The notes under the pieces: generated by a model
Told to the model about the DNA's origin: nothing
Seen by the model: the letters and a program-made list of their open reading frames with translations, nothing else
Databases searched by the model: none
NCBI GenBank assembly: GCA_003598055.1
Contig: QZKI01000071.1
Coordinates: 1-63,620 of the forward strand
Direction: 5' to 3'
Source: Candidatus Abyssobacteria bacterium SURF_17
GTDB lineage: Bacteria; Abyssobacteria; SURF-5
DNA: 63,620 nucleotides
Made by a program: the position numbers and the translations under genes
Shown: in pieces, positions 26,013 through 36,000 of the stretch
Layout: every line of letters starts with the position of its first letter
Numbering within the stretch: position 1 is the first letter of the stretch

Positions 26013-26963
26013 ATGAAGACCTTTATATTCGACAAAACGCAAACCGTCTGCGACATCGGCGGAGTCAAAGTGGGCGGTCAGCCGGGAGCCAATCCCACGG
26101 TCCTCATCGGCTCGATGTTTCACAAAGGCGATAAGCTGCTCGCAAACCGCAAGGAAGGGAAATTCGATAAGGACGCAGCCCGCGCGCATCTGAGACGCCT
26201 TGAGGAACTCTCGGTTCAGACCTCGATGCCTGCAATGGTCGATATTGTGGGGAATACACCTGAAGAATTCTCTCGATATATCGAGTTCATATCTGCAGAG
26301 ACCAAGCTTCCAATCTGTATAGATGCATGGCGGCCGGAAGTGCGAATTGAAGCCGCTCGAGTTGCTGCTGGCGCCGGGTTGCTGGGAAAGCTCGTATACA
26401 ACAGCCTGAACCTGTGGAATCCGAAACTCGAAGCTGAGATTGAGGAAATTGCCGATATCGGTGTCCGTCACGTCATACTGGCAGTTTTCGACGAAGCGGA
26501 CAAGCTTGCATCGGGCAGAATAAAAGCGCTCGAAAAGTTGCTGCCCGCTGTCGAGAAAAGCCGATTCGCGAGCGTACTCGTCGATACCACCGTTATGAAC
26601 GTTGCCGCCATGGCGTTCTCGCTTCAGGCCGGCTTTGAGATTAAGGGTCACTACGGCCTGCCGGTCGGCTGCTCGCCCGCCAACGGCACGTATATGTGGG
26701 AACAACTGCGAAAGCTTCGCTCACGAGATGTCTTCGCCGGCGCAGATTCAGCCGCGCATGGGATTGCCGCCCTCTTGTGGAGCGATTTTCTGTTCTATGG
26801 CCCGCTCACGGGAAGCGACCGTGTGTTCGCGGCCGCGGCAACGGCGGAATCCATCAAGGCGATGTTTGTATATGCTGACTCAGGCCGCTTGCCGTTGGAG
26901 CAATCGCATCCGGTCAGGAAACTTCTTCCCGATTTCATCAAGCAGCTCGAATCAGAGGCTTAA
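26013..26963 (+). CDS. MtrH-like tetrahydropterin/THF methyltransferase subunit
   Basis: The 316-residue product matches subunit H of tetrahydromethanopterin S-methyltransferase, a TIM-barrel enzyme that moves a methyl group between a pterin and a corrinoid. Characteristic stretches are VCDIGGVKVGGQPGANPTVL, LIGSMFHKGDK, VDIVGNTPEEFSRYIEF and HYGLPVGCSPANGTYMWEQL. In bacteria MtrH homologues with corrinoid proteins act as methyl-corrinoid:THF methyltransferases. It probably is the THF-side enzyme here. The ATG at 26013 begins the conserved part; a longer frame runs into repeat DNA. No strong ribosome binding site is visible. Confidence 0.86.
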   Translation: MKTFIFDKTQTVCDIGGVKVGGQPGANPTVLIGSMFHKGDKLLANRKEGKFDKDAARAHLRRLEELSVQTSMPAMVDIVGNTPEEFSRYIEFISAETKLPICIDAWRPEVRIEAARVAAGAGLLGKLVYNSLNLWNPKLEAEIEEIADIGVRHVILAVFDEADKLASGRIKALEKLLPAVEKSRFASVLVDTTVMNVAAMAFSLQAGFEIKGHYGLPVGCSPANGTYMWEQLRKLRSRDVFAGADSAAHGIAALLWSDFLFYGPLTGSDRVFAAAATAESIKAMFVYADSGRLPLEQSHPVRKLLPDFIKQLESEA

Positions 26964-27016
26964 TGATGAGGTGTCAAATTCCAGGCGAATGAAGGCAAAA
27001 TGATAGGAGATAGAAA

Positions 27017-28057
27017 GTGAGTGTAGGCAAGACGTCCCGTGAAAAGGTTCTGGAACTGCTCAATGGCAAGAGAAACGGAGAACTGCTCTGCTTCAGCGGG
27101 ATGGGAAACGTTACCACCGAAGGCATGAAGCAAACGGGCATCCGCTTTGCCGAATCCCATACCGATGCCTCAAAAATGGCCGCGCTCGCCGCAACTACGC
27201 ACAAACTCTTCGGATTCGAATGCGCCGTCATCCCGTTCGACGTTGCCATCGAGGCCGAAATAGTCGGCTGCCCCATCAATTTCTACACGCGCTCACACCC
27301 GTTGGAGATCCTCTACCCGACTGTCAAGGAGAAGGTCATCCGTTCCGCCGGAGACATTAAGCTGCCTTCCGACCTCTCTCGCGCAGGTCGCGTGCCACTG
27401 GTGACTGAGGCCCTGAACCTGCTCAGCGACGACCTGAAAGGGGCAGTCGCAATCGGCACCTACATCATGGGGCCATTCACTATTGCCGGACAAACGATGG
27501 AATTAAGCGACTTGCTGAAAATATCGCTGAAGAAACCCGAAGAGGTGGCAGAGGTGCTCGCCGTATACACCGAGCTCGTCATCCAGCTTGCTGAAACCTA
27601 CTCAGCAGCAGGCGCGGACTACATCACCATCCGCGAGATGGGCGCATGCTCCGACGTCCTCAGACCCGCTCTGTTCAAGCAACTTGTCGAGCCACAGCTC
27701 AGACGCATATTCGACCAAGCCCCTCATCCTTTGGTGCTCCATATCTGTGGCAAGTCCAACGGCATCATGGACTCGATGAATCGTGTCGGGGCGGGCGCGC
27801 TCAGCGTCGATCAGAAGAACGACCTCCGTGAGACCCGAAAAACCATCGGGCCGAAGCCGATACTCCTCGGAAACTTCGACCCGTTCAATATCCTTGTCAA
27901 GGGAACGCCGTCCGACGTAAAGCGGGCGGTGCAGGAGTGCGTGAATGGTGGAGTCGATGCAGTATGGCCGGGATGCGACATTTGGCCGACAGTCCCGACC
28001 GAAAACATGAATGCTCTGATGCAGGCGGTCAAGAACGCGCGAAAAGGAAGAAACTGA
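27017..28057 (+). CDS. MtaA/UroD-family corrinoid methyltransferase (second of two)
   Basis: A second UroD-superfamily methyltransferase (346 residues) with the same zinc ligands: His-x-Cys in LHICGKSNGIMDSM and the later cysteine in VWPGCDIWPTVPTENM. The central RKTIGPKPILLGNFDPFN is typical of MtaA/MtbA-like proteins. Translation probably starts with GTG at 27017 because AGGAGA lies 6 nt before it. The stop is 11 bp before the corrinoid-protein gene. It differs clearly from the 22.2-kb copy, so they may act on substrate and product sides or on different substrates. Confidence 0.88.
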   Translation: MSVGKTSREKVLELLNGKRNGELLCFSGMGNVTTEGMKQTGIRFAESHTDASKMAALAATTHKLFGFECAVIPFDVAIEAEIVGCPINFYTRSHPLEILYPTVKEKVIRSAGDIKLPSDLSRAGRVPLVTEALNLLSDDLKGAVAIGTYIMGPFTIAGQTMELSDLLKISLKKPEEVAEVLAVYTELVIQLAETYSAAGADYITIREMGACSDVLRPALFKQLVEPQLRRIFDQAPHPLVLHICGKSNGIMDSMNRVGAGALSVDQKNDLRETRKTIGPKPILLGNFDPFNILVKGTPSDVKRAVQECVNGGVDAVWPGCDIWPTVPTENMNALMQAVKNARKGRN

Positions 28058-28068
28058 AAGGTTAACCA

Positions 28069-28737
28069 ATGACGAACGATGCGAAAAAAGACGAGTTGCT
28101 GAAAAAACTGGCCGATGGAGTTCTGAAGTTCGAGGAAGAGGAAGTCGCAACAGCCGCCAACGAAGTCCTTGCGCTCGGATTCGACGCCTATGAGGCAATC
28201 ATGAACGGACTTGCTAAGGGCATGGAAGAGGCCGGACGCCTTTACGAGGAAGAAGAGTATTTCGTGCCGGAACTTCTCCTCTGTGCCGACGCGCTTTACG
28301 CGGGCCTGAACATTCTCAGACCGCATGTCAAAATTGAAGACCGTCAGAAGAGTAGGGGAGTGGTCGTCATCGGCACCGTTCAGGGCGACGTGCACGACAT
28401 CGGAAAGAATCTCGTGAAAATGATGTTCGAGGTCGCTGGCTTCGAGGTACACGACCTCGGCAAGGATGTCCCGCTCGAAAAATTCGTCGAGGAACAACTG
28501 AAGACGAACGCCGAGCTCGTGTGCCTCTCTGCGATGATGACTACCTCGATGCTCGGGATGGAACGCATCATCAAAATGATCCGCGAAAAGAATCCCGAAG
28601 TGAAGATCATGATAGGCGGCGCGCCGATAACCCAAGAGGTTGTCAAGAAATTCGGAGCCGACGGCACCGCCAACAGCGCCTCAAACGCCCTAAGGGAAGC
28701 CCTCAAAATGGTCGCTTCCCTCCGCAAGATGGGCTGA
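28069..28737 (+). CDS. Corrinoid (B12-binding) protein of methyltransferase system
   Basis: The 222-residue protein has the two-domain plan of MtbC/MttC-like corrinoid proteins. The N-terminal helical cap (residues 1-90) is followed by a Rossmann-type B12 domain with the cobalt-ligand motif Asp107-x-His109-x-x-Gly112 (GTVQGDVHDIGKNLV). VCLSAMMTTSM and IMIGGAPITQ are the usual later strands. It carries the methyl group between substrate methyltransferase and acceptor. AAAGG precedes the ATG. Its neighbours are two UroD-like methyltransferases, MtrH-like protein and RACo. Confidence 0.93.
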   Translation: MTNDAKKDELLKKLADGVLKFEEEEVATAANEVLALGFDAYEAIMNGLAKGMEEAGRLYEEEEYFVPELLLCADALYAGLNILRPHVKIEDRQKSRGVVVIGTVQGDVHDIGKNLVKMMFEVAGFEVHDLGKDVPLEKFVEEQLKTNAELVCLSAMMTTSMLGMERIIKMIREKNPEVKIMIGGAPITQEVVKKFGADGTANSASNALREALKMVASLRKMG

Positions 28738-28888
28738 ATTGCCGGCATTTTTGGCAATACAGCATTCGGCTGACCCTCTGCGGAAGAGGATGTTTCTGTT
28801 CGTGCAAGCGGCGTAATCGGTGAAATGTGGCGCTCTCATTCTTCAGTTCCATTCCTACTCCATGCTCAACGGAAAGAGCTGACCAGCC

Positions 28889-29995
28889 ATGTCCGAGATA
28901 ACCACGGTAGCGGGGCCGATCGCGCCTCATGAGCTGGGTTTCACGTCGATGCACGAACACATCGTGTGCGACATGAGCATCTTTCGCCGACGATATGAGG
29001 ATCTGCTCCCCGGGAATCTCCCCGTTTCGCCCGACGAGCCAATCAGGCTGGATAATCTCGCATTCCTGAAACACAATTTTATCCTCTCGCATGATGTCAT
29101 GGACCTGCGGAACGAGGATGTGATGACGGGCGAGGTGGCCGATTTCAAGGCCTCCGGCGGCAGCGCCATGGTTGATATGAGCACGCCAGGTCTGCGCTGC
29201 AATCTTCCAGCGATTCAACGAATTTCCGAGAAGACAGGTGTTCACATTATTGCGACCACCGGCCTGTACGCCGAGGATTCATGGCCCGAGCGGTACCGGA
29301 ACATGAGCGTTCAAGAATACGTGGGATTCATGCTCGGCGAAATCGAACACGGCATCGAAAATACGGAGATCAAGCCCGGACATATCAAGGTTGCGATCAC
29401 GGATAGTATGATGTTTACGGTGGAACCGTTCAGCGAGCAGCAAAAGCGGCTCCTGAGGGCGGCGGCTCGAGTATCCAACGAGACCGGACTTTCACTGTCG
29501 GTCCATCCACCGCTCGATTCCATGGACGGGGTGCGGGAGGTAGTCGCTCTCTTGCTCGAGGAAGAGATACATCCCGAGCGAGTCGTCTTTGCCCACGCCG
29601 AACTCTTCTTCGTTCCTCAGGACCTGAGCACCCTCGTGCTTGAGCCCGACTCGTGGCGCCTCAACATCGACCACGCGAAGGGGCTCCTCGACGAAGGGTT
29701 CAACATCTCCATCGATTCCTTCGGGCATTTCTACGACTCCGAGCCCATCGGCCAGGTCAACACCACCGACTGGCAGCGATTGGCAGGTCTCGTGGCGTTG
29801 ATTAACGCCGGCTATTCCTCACAGATAGTCTTGGGAACAGACATGTTTCTCAAGATTCTCATGCGGCGGTTCGGAGGAGAGGGATATTGTCGCCTTATAG
29901 ATTTCGTTGTCCCGTGGCTCAGGCGACTGGACATTGCAGAGTCCGACATCAGCAGGCTCACCATCGAGAATCCCGCCCGCTTGCTGGCGCATTGA
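28889..29995 (+). CDS. Phosphotriesterase-family metal-dependent hydrolase
   Basis: A 368-residue amidohydrolase-superfamily protein. The metal ligands of the phosphotriesterase family are visible: His22-x-His24 in SMHEHIVCD, the carboxylated-lysine segment HIKVAITDSMMF, His in LSVHPPLD, His in VVFAHAE and Asp in LGTDMF. Relatives are lactonases, esterases and phosphotriesterases, so the true substrate is open. It follows the corrinoid protein by 150 bp on the same strand. A role in releasing or trapping a methylated substrate is only a guess. A weak GGAAAGAG lies before the ATG. Confidence 0.88.
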   Translation: MSEITTVAGPIAPHELGFTSMHEHIVCDMSIFRRRYEDLLPGNLPVSPDEPIRLDNLAFLKHNFILSHDVMDLRNEDVMTGEVADFKASGGSAMVDMSTPGLRCNLPAIQRISEKTGVHIIATTGLYAEDSWPERYRNMSVQEYVGFMLGEIEHGIENTEIKPGHIKVAITDSMMFTVEPFSEQQKRLLRAAARVSNETGLSLSVHPPLDSMDGVREVVALLLEEEIHPERVVFAHAELFFVPQDLSTLVLEPDSWRLNIDHAKGLLDEGFNISIDSFGHFYDSEPIGQVNTTDWQRLAGLVALINAGYSSQIVLGTDMFLKILMRRFGGEGYCRLIDFVVPWLRRLDIAESDISRLTIENPARLLAH

Positions 29996-30088
29996 TTACC
30001 TGTGCCGGCCCTAAGGACTATGCTCTTCTTGGCTGCGGCAGAGCGTGAAGGAATGGCTGTTATGTTCCCGGAATGGCTCATAAAATTA

Positions 30089-30553
30089 TTACATGGCGCG
30101 GATGACCATTATGCATTCGTTATGGCCTCGATATACGGTCGTTTCCAAGTGCGACCAGCCCAGGCGCGCATAGAATCCCACCTTGTCGGGTTCGGTGAAT
30201 AGATAGATGGTTCGATAACCAAGTCTGCCAGCTTCCTTGACAACATGCCGGATGAGCGCTGAGCCGATGCCCTGCTTTCTGGCATCGGGGGCCACAAAAA
30301 CAGAAGCCAGCCACGGAGACAGGTCCATTCGGGTATCCATATCATGCGGAACAAGGCTGGCGGAACCAAGGAGAGCCTCTCCTGAAACAGCCACAAATGT
30401 CTTTGGGATTCCATCGGATTTCAATTCAGTTTCGAGCGAAGCCACTCGTTGCTCGATAGAACCGTCCGGATTCAGGTAACTCCATTGATTATGATGCCAA
30501 ACAGCCAGTATCGGGATGAACTCTACACGTTCCTTCAGATTCACTATTTCCAT
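30089..30553 (-). CDS. GNAT-family N-acetyltransferase
   Basis: The 154-residue product has the GNAT core: strand ASVFVAPDARKQGIGSALIR contains the acetyl-CoA P-loop (R/Q-x-x-G-x-G/A), and AGRLGYRTIYLFTEPDKVGFYARLGW is the usual later helix and strand. An ATG at 30553, preceded by AGGAAG, is used. The frame continues for 64 codons upstream but without homologous sequence. The acceptor is not predictable. The gene faces the phosphotriesterase-like gene tail to tail. Confidence 0.85.
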   Translation of the reverse strand: MEIVNLKERVEFIPILAVWHHNQWSYLNPDGSIEQRVASLETELKSDGIPKTFVAVSGEALLGSASLVPHDMDTRMDLSPWLASVFVAPDARKQGIGSALIRHVVKEAGRLGYRTIYLFTEPDKVGFYARLGWSHLETTVYRGHNECIMVIRAM

Positions 30554-30660
30554 TTTCTCGCTTCCTGAAAGAGAGCTGGACATGCGCCGAGAACTGAAAT
30601 TGTCACTTATCCCGGCGGGCTCAAGCTTGGCCGTTGCTTGCGCACAAACTTGGCTACCAT

Positions 30661-30797
30661 GAATCTCTCCCACGATTGACGATTGGGGACAACCGTCTGT
30701 AGGTGCGAATTCATTCGCATTGCTCTTCCGGCCTTCTTTCGCCATGCGGATGCGAATTAATTCGCACCGACACAGCCGTGGGACGGATTCACTGTCA
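30661..30797. repeat. Composite inverted-repeat element, copy a
   Basis: GAATCTCTCCCACG at the left is mirrored by CGTGGGACGGATTCACTGTC at the right. The core pair GGTGCGAATTCATTCGCAT and ATGCGAATTAATTCGCACC (with an internal spacer) is shared with copies b, c and d. Its right end reaches the stop codon of the radical SAM gene. Confidence 0.75.
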
Positions 30798-32207
30798 CTT
30801 GTATTTCATCGCCATCCGAATATCATTAAATATCTGCTTCACGTTTCCCTTTGTTCGCGTTGCATAACCCCAAAAGTAGAGGATTCTGTGAATGAATGTG
30901 AACATGAAATTGCCGGGCAGTGAGAGCAGCGGCCGGATGACCTTCATCGAGGCGGGGAACATGACCAGCAGATAGAAAAACTTGTGGAGGTTCACAACTT
31001 CCCGGATATCCTCTTGCACGAGCAGACTATCGGTCTGGTAATCGTTCCGTATATCATTCACATCAAGTGTGCGACAGTATCCCTTTTCCATCACGTATCG
31101 CCCGCATTCCGTGCCGGGATAAGGTTGGAAAACGGCTCCCCACACATCGTACGGCCTGATTTTCAGATTCAGCTTCAGCGTTTCCAGCGCATCCTCGAGC
31201 GTCTCCCCGGGCAGGCCGAACATGTTCGCCGTGCCGAAAGGAATTCCGTGACGCCGCAGCACTTCGGCTGCTTTAACTATCTGCTCGTCCGTCAGCCTCT
31301 TGTTGAGAATCTCATTCCTGATGCGCTCGCTGCCGGTCTCGAGCCCGAAATCGAGTCGGTCACAGCCTGCATCCTTCAGCGCGCGCGCAAGCTCGTCGTC
31401 CACGCAGTCGGCCCTCGAGTAGCAGGCGAACGGCATGTGTACTTGTTCCTTGTATTCCTGCAGAAACCGCAGCGCCCAGCCCTTGCTGAGGGTGAAGGTG
31501 TCGTCCTCGAATTTGACTCTCTTCATGGTCGGATATAATTCCGCCACTTGCTTTATCTCTTCGATGACTTTTTCCTGGCTGCGCATGCGCACGAATCTTC
31601 CCTTGCCATGGTAGAGCTGACGCAGCGCATGATTGAAGCAGAAATTGCATTCGTACGGACAGCCGCGTCCGCTCATGAATCGTCGTACCGGATGGGTGCT
31701 GAGGTATGGATACTTGTCGTAGATAGTGCGGTCGGGGTAGGGGAGTGAATCGAGGTCCTCCACGAGCGGCCTCACGTCGTTCTTGACGATGCTGCCTTCC
31801 TTCTTGACCCAAAGGTTCGGGATGTCCGTGATGTCGGCGCCGGCATCGAGCCGGTCCATGAGGTCGGCCATCGCCTCCTCGCCTTCTCCCCGGCACACGA
31901 TATCAATCGGCTCTTTTTCGATAATCTCGGGAAAGAACGTCGGATGCGCGCCTCCCATAACGATGGGAAGCTTCGGGAATGTCTGCTTGATTGCGCTCGA
32001 TATTCCGATGACCGTCTTGTGTTGGCCCGTCACACTCGAAAACGCGATAACGTCAGGGTTCGTTCCGTTGATGTGCTCGAGTATTCTCGCAGGCGACGTC
32101 TCAATGATGAGGTCTACACGGTGTCCCCGGCTCCTCAGGTATGCCGATAGCGACATTGTGCCGATGAGCTCGAAAAATATGTTCTGGACGAAAAGCACCT
32201 TCGCCAT
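30795..32207 (-). CDS. B12-binding-domain radical SAM protein
   Basis: A 470-residue enzyme with an N-terminal cobalamin-binding fold (residues 1-125; VIAFSSVTGQ and VMGGAHPTFFPE) and a radical SAM domain with the Cys183-x3-Cys187-x2-Cys190 cluster motif (RGCPYECNFC). DFGLETGSERIRNEIL and LPGETLEDALETLKL are typical of the B12-radical SAM family. Members perform methylations, ring contractions or other difficult radical steps. Composite repeats lie at the end and upstream (copies a, b, c), so this gene is also bracketed. The substrate is unknown. Confidence 0.9.
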   Translation of the reverse strand: MAKVLFVQNIFFELIGTMSLSAYLRSRGHRVDLIIETSPARILEHINGTNPDVIAFSSVTGQHKTVIGISSAIKQTFPKLPIVMGGAHPTFFPEIIEKEPIDIVCRGEGEEAMADLMDRLDAGADITDIPNLWVKKEGSIVKNDVRPLVEDLDSLPYPDRTIYDKYPYLSTHPVRRFMSGRGCPYECNFCFNHALRQLYHGKGRFVRMRSQEKVIEEIKQVAELYPTMKRVKFEDDTFTLSKGWALRFLQEYKEQVHMPFACYSRADCVDDELARALKDAGCDRLDFGLETGSERIRNEILNKRLTDEQIVKAAEVLRRHGIPFGTANMFGLPGETLEDALETLKLNLKIRPYDVWGAVFQPYPGTECGRYVMEKGYCRTLDVNDIRNDYQTDSLLVQEDIREVVNLHKFFYLLVMFPASMKVIRPLLSLPGNFMFTFIHRILYFWGYATRTKGNVKQIFNDIRMAMKYK

Positions 32208-32236
32208 GGAAAGCCCCTATCCTCCTCGGCAAGTGA

Positions 32237-32384
32237 GGGACGGAGAATCCGTCCCACGGTTTTGTAGGGTCGAATTCATTCGACTGGATATGGATGTAAA
32301 GGGGCTGAAAACCGTATGCGAATGAATTCGCACCTACAGGCGGATATTCTCAATCCTCAACCGTGAGACAGATTCTCTGTCCCC
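32237..32384. repeat. Composite inverted-repeat element, copy b
   Basis: Clear terminal inverted repeats: left GGGACGGAGAATCCGTCCCACG, right CGTGAGACAGATTCTCTGTCCC. The middle has GGGTCGAATTCATTCGACT and ATGCGAATGAATTCGCACC. Confidence 0.82.
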
Positions 32385-32464
32385 ATGTCTCCACTGCAAC
32401 TGAGCGACTGGCTCAATCTTACTTGGTGGTGGTGTCTGAGTCAAGCAATGCATCTTCACGAAAA

Positions 32465-32604
32465 GGGACGGAGCCCTGTCCCATGATTTTGTAGGGTCGA
32501 ATTCATTCGACTGGATATTGAGGCAAAAAGGCCGAAAACGTTATGCGAATGAATTCGCACCAACAAGAGCGGAAATCAAGTAGGCGACCGTGGGACGCAC
32601 TCAC
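32465..32604. repeat. Composite inverted-repeat element, copy c
   Basis: Begins GGGACGGAGCCCTGTCCC and ends near ACCGTGGGACGCACTCAC. The core GGGTCGAATTCATTCGACTGGATAT is nearly that of copy b (quoted in part: GTCGAATTCATTCGACT), 80 bp away. Confidence 0.75.
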
Positions 32605-32637
32605 AGAATACCTGTACCCCCTCCTTCCAAGCTCGTC

Positions 32638-32667
32638 TTGACGCTCAAAGAGACGTTGTGCTATAGT
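32638..32667 (+). promoter_or_regulatory. Promoter of the YkgJ-like/carB unit
   Basis: TTGACG (32638-32643), 18 bp, TATAGT (32662-32667). It lies about 35 bp before the small YkgJ-like gene. Confidence 0.6.
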
Positions 32668-32701
32668 ATCGCGGAAATGTGAATAAAGGGGAATAATTCT
32701 G

Positions 32702-32956
32702 ATGACGACAACGCAAGCAGTAAAGGAAATGCGTCTTAAGGTTCAAAGAACCTTTACTGCCTTTCTGCCCGTAGCGGAAGAGAGGAACGGAGCATGCCTC
32801 AGGTGTGGAAAATGTTGCCAATTTGTCTTCAGATGCCCCTTTTATGACGGAACCGGATGCACCATCTATTCATTACGACCGCCTCAGTGCCGCAAATATC
32901 CGCGCACGAAGGAAGAATCGATTGTGCCGGGGTGCGGCTTCACCTTTGGCGAATGA
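32702..32956 (+). CDS. Small YkgJ-family cysteine-cluster protein
   Basis: An 84-residue protein with the complete cysteine signature: CLRCGKCCQ, then FRCPFYDGTGCTIYSLRP and PPQCRKYP (eight cysteines in about 40 residues, as in the YkgJ family). Such domains bind an Fe-S cluster or zinc. AAGGGG lies about 12 nt before the ATG. The carB start lies 54 bp downstream on the same strand, so cotranscription is likely. The functional link with carbamoyl phosphate synthesis is unknown. Confidence 0.83.
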   Translation: MTTTQAVKEMRLKVQRTFTAFLPVAEERNGACLRCGKCCQFVFRCPFYDGTGCTIYSLRPPQCRKYPRTKEESIVPGCGFTFGE

Positions 32957-33010
32957 CCCCGCCGCGACGGCCCCGCTCGCCGCTTGGGGTCGCCGGAACC
33001 TTGGTTTCCA

Positions 33011-36000
33011 ATGCCCAAACGGACTGACCTCAAGAAGATTCTTATAATCGGCTCTGGCCCGATCATCATCGGCCAGGCATGCGAATTTGATTACTCGGGT
33101 GCTCAGGCGTGCAAAGCCCTCAGGGAAGAGGGTTACGAGATTGTGCTCGTCAATAGCAATCCGGCCACGATTATGACCGACCCGGAGATGGCCGACCGCA
33201 CGTATATCGAGCCGCTCGTGCCGGAGGTTCTGGAAAAAATTATCGAGCGCGAGAGGCCGCAGGCGCTGCTGCCCACGCTCGGCGGGCAGACCGGCCTCAA
33301 TTTGGCCGTGGACTTGGCGAACATGGGAGCGCTCGATAAGTACCATGTCGAGCTTATCGGCGCAAAACTCGGAGCCATCAAGAAGGCGGAGGACCGCTCA
33401 TTGTTCAAGGCGGCAATGGCCCGCATCGGGCTCGAACTGCCACAAAGCTACTACTGCTATTCAGTCGATGAAGCAATGGCCGGCATCGGCCAAATCGGCT
33501 TCCCGGCCGTCATCCGTCCCTCGTTCACGCTTGGCGGCACCGGTGGGAGCGTCGCCTACAACTTCGAAGAGTTCGAGCGCATGGTCAAATGGGGCCTCGA
33601 CGCCAGCCCGGTCAGCGAAGTGCTCGTGGAAGAATCGGTCATCGGCTGGAAGGAGTATGAGCTCGAGGTCATGCGCGACGGCGACGATAACGTCGTCATT
33701 ATCTGTTCCATCGAGAATTTCGACCCCATGGGCATCCACACTGGCGACAGCATCACCGTCGCGCCTGCGCAAACGCTCTCCGATAAGGAATACCAGATCA
33801 TGCGCGATGCATCAATCGCCGTCATCCGCGAGATCGGAGTGGACACCGGCGGCTCGAACATCCAGTTCGCGGTGGACCCGACAAACGGGCGCATGGTCAT
33901 TATCGAGATGAACCCGCGCGTCTCCCGCAGCTCCGCACTTGCCTCGAAGGCGACGGGATTCCCCATAGCCAAGATTGCCGCAAAGCTCGCCGTCGGCTAC
34001 ACGCTCGACGAGATTCCCAACGACATCACGAAACAGACACCTGCTTCATTCGAGCCGACCATCGATTACTGCGTCGTCAAGATTCCTCGGTGGGCGTTCG
34101 AGAAGTTCCCGGGCTCAGACCCCCGGCTCACGGTGCAAATGAAGAGCGTCGGCGAGACAATGAGCATCGGACGAACCTTCAAGGAAGCCCTGCAAAAAGG
34201 GCTCCGCTCGCTTGAAATCGGCCGATACGGCCTCGGCTGCGACGGCAAGCAGATGCGATTCCGTGCAGACGGCGCCGACGCCGATACGATTGCCCAAATC
34301 AGGGAAAAGCTGCGAACCCCCACGCCCGAGCGTATTTTCTACCTGCGCGAGGCCATCCTGGCGGGTTTCGGTGTTGACGAGATGTACGCGCTCACTCGCA
34401 TTGACCCGTGGTTCGTCAATAATATGAAAGATATTGTAGAGATGGAAGGCCGGCTCCGAAAAGCGAACGGGCACGTGCGACGGATAATGCGGGGCGAGAT
34501 CGAGCCCTCCGACGATAAGGAAGTGAAGGCTTTCCTCAAGGAAGCGAAACAGTTTGGATTCTCCGACCGCCAGCTTGCGCATGTCTGGGACTCCGACGAA
34601 ATCGTCATTCGCAATGTGCGAAAGAGATTGGGTGTCGAGGCCACGTTCAAGCTCGTAGACACGTGCGCGGCCGAGTTCGAGGCGTACACGCCGTACTATT
34701 ACTCGACGTACTCGGACGAAGACGAAGTCAGGCCTTCACAAAAGAAAAAAATCATGATACTCGGCGGCGGTCCCAACAGGATAGGGCAGGGGATAGAATT
34801 CGATTATTGCTGCGTCCATGCTGCGTTCGCGCTCAAGGAAGAAGGCTGCGAAACCATCATGGTCAACAGCAATCCCGAGACCGTCAGCACGGATTATGAC
34901 ACGTCGGATAAGCTCTACTTCGAGCCGCTCACACTCGAGGACGTTCTCAATATCGTGGATAAAGAACAGCCCGACGGCGTCATCGTTCAGTTCGGCGGAC
35001 AGACGCCGCTTAATCTCGCCGTGCCACTCCAGAAGGCGGGTGTGCCCATCATCGGCACGAAACCCGAGAGCATAGACATCGCCGAAGACCGCAAGCTGTT
35101 TCGGCAGATACTCGACCGCCTCGGCCTCAAGCAGGCTCCGAGCGACACGGTGTTCTCAACGGAGGAAGCGCTTGAAGTCGCCCGGAAGGTCGGATATCCC
35201 GTTCTCGTGAGGCCTTCCTACGTGCTCGGCGGCCGGGCCATGATAATTGCATACGATGACGAGCATCTCAAAAGCTATATGGCGCTTGCGCGCGAGGCGT
35301 CACCGGACCATCCCATCCTTGTGGACAAGTTTCTTGAGGATGCCACCGAAGTCGATGTTGATGCGGTGTGCGACGGCGTCGACGTCGTCGTCGCAGGTAT
35401 CATGGAGCACATCGAGCTTGCGGGCGTGCATTCGGGCGACAGCGCATGCGTTCTCCCGCCGCACACGCTCGCGGAGCATGTGGTGGAATCGCTCAAACAG
35501 CAGACAAAGGCGCTCGCGCTTGCACTCAATGTGATTGGTCTCATCAATATCCAGTTCGCGATAAAAGGCGATGATATCTACGTGCTCGAGGTAAATCCGC
35601 GCGCTTCGCGCACCGTGCCGTTCGTGTCAAAGGCGACGGGCATCCCGTGGGCGAAGGTAGCGGCCAAGTTAATGATTGGAAAGACACTTAAGGGGCTTGG
35701 AATTCACGGCGACCACAAGCTCGACCATTTTGCGGTGAAAGAGGCTGTTCTGCCGTTCATCAAGTTTGCAGGGGTTGATACGATTCTCGGGCCTGAAATG
35801 AAATCCACCGGCGAAGTCATGGGAATTGACCGCTCGTTTGGGCTTGCATTTGCCAAATCTCAGTTGGCGGTCAACTCATACCTCCCTCTCAAGGGCAAGG
35901 TTCTCATCAGCGTCAACGATAATGACAAGGCCAGGATTGTTCCGATAGCGAGAAAGTTCGCGGCGCTTGGATTCACTCTCATGGCAACCAAAGGAACCGG

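Larger units (their letters stand above)
32208..32701. other. Intergenic region with two tandem composite repeats and the YkgJ/carB promoter
   Basis: Two related elements fill most of it: copy b (32237-32384) and copy c (32465-32604). A promoter for the following genes lies at 32638-32667. No protein-coding frame is supported. Confidence 0.6.

Noticed and set aside
22206-28057. UroD-like proteins as heme-pathway uroporphyrinogen decarboxylases
   Set aside because: Both carry the His-x-Cys plus distal Cys zinc pattern of MtaA-type methyltransferases and sit with corrinoid genes, so methyl transfer is the better call.
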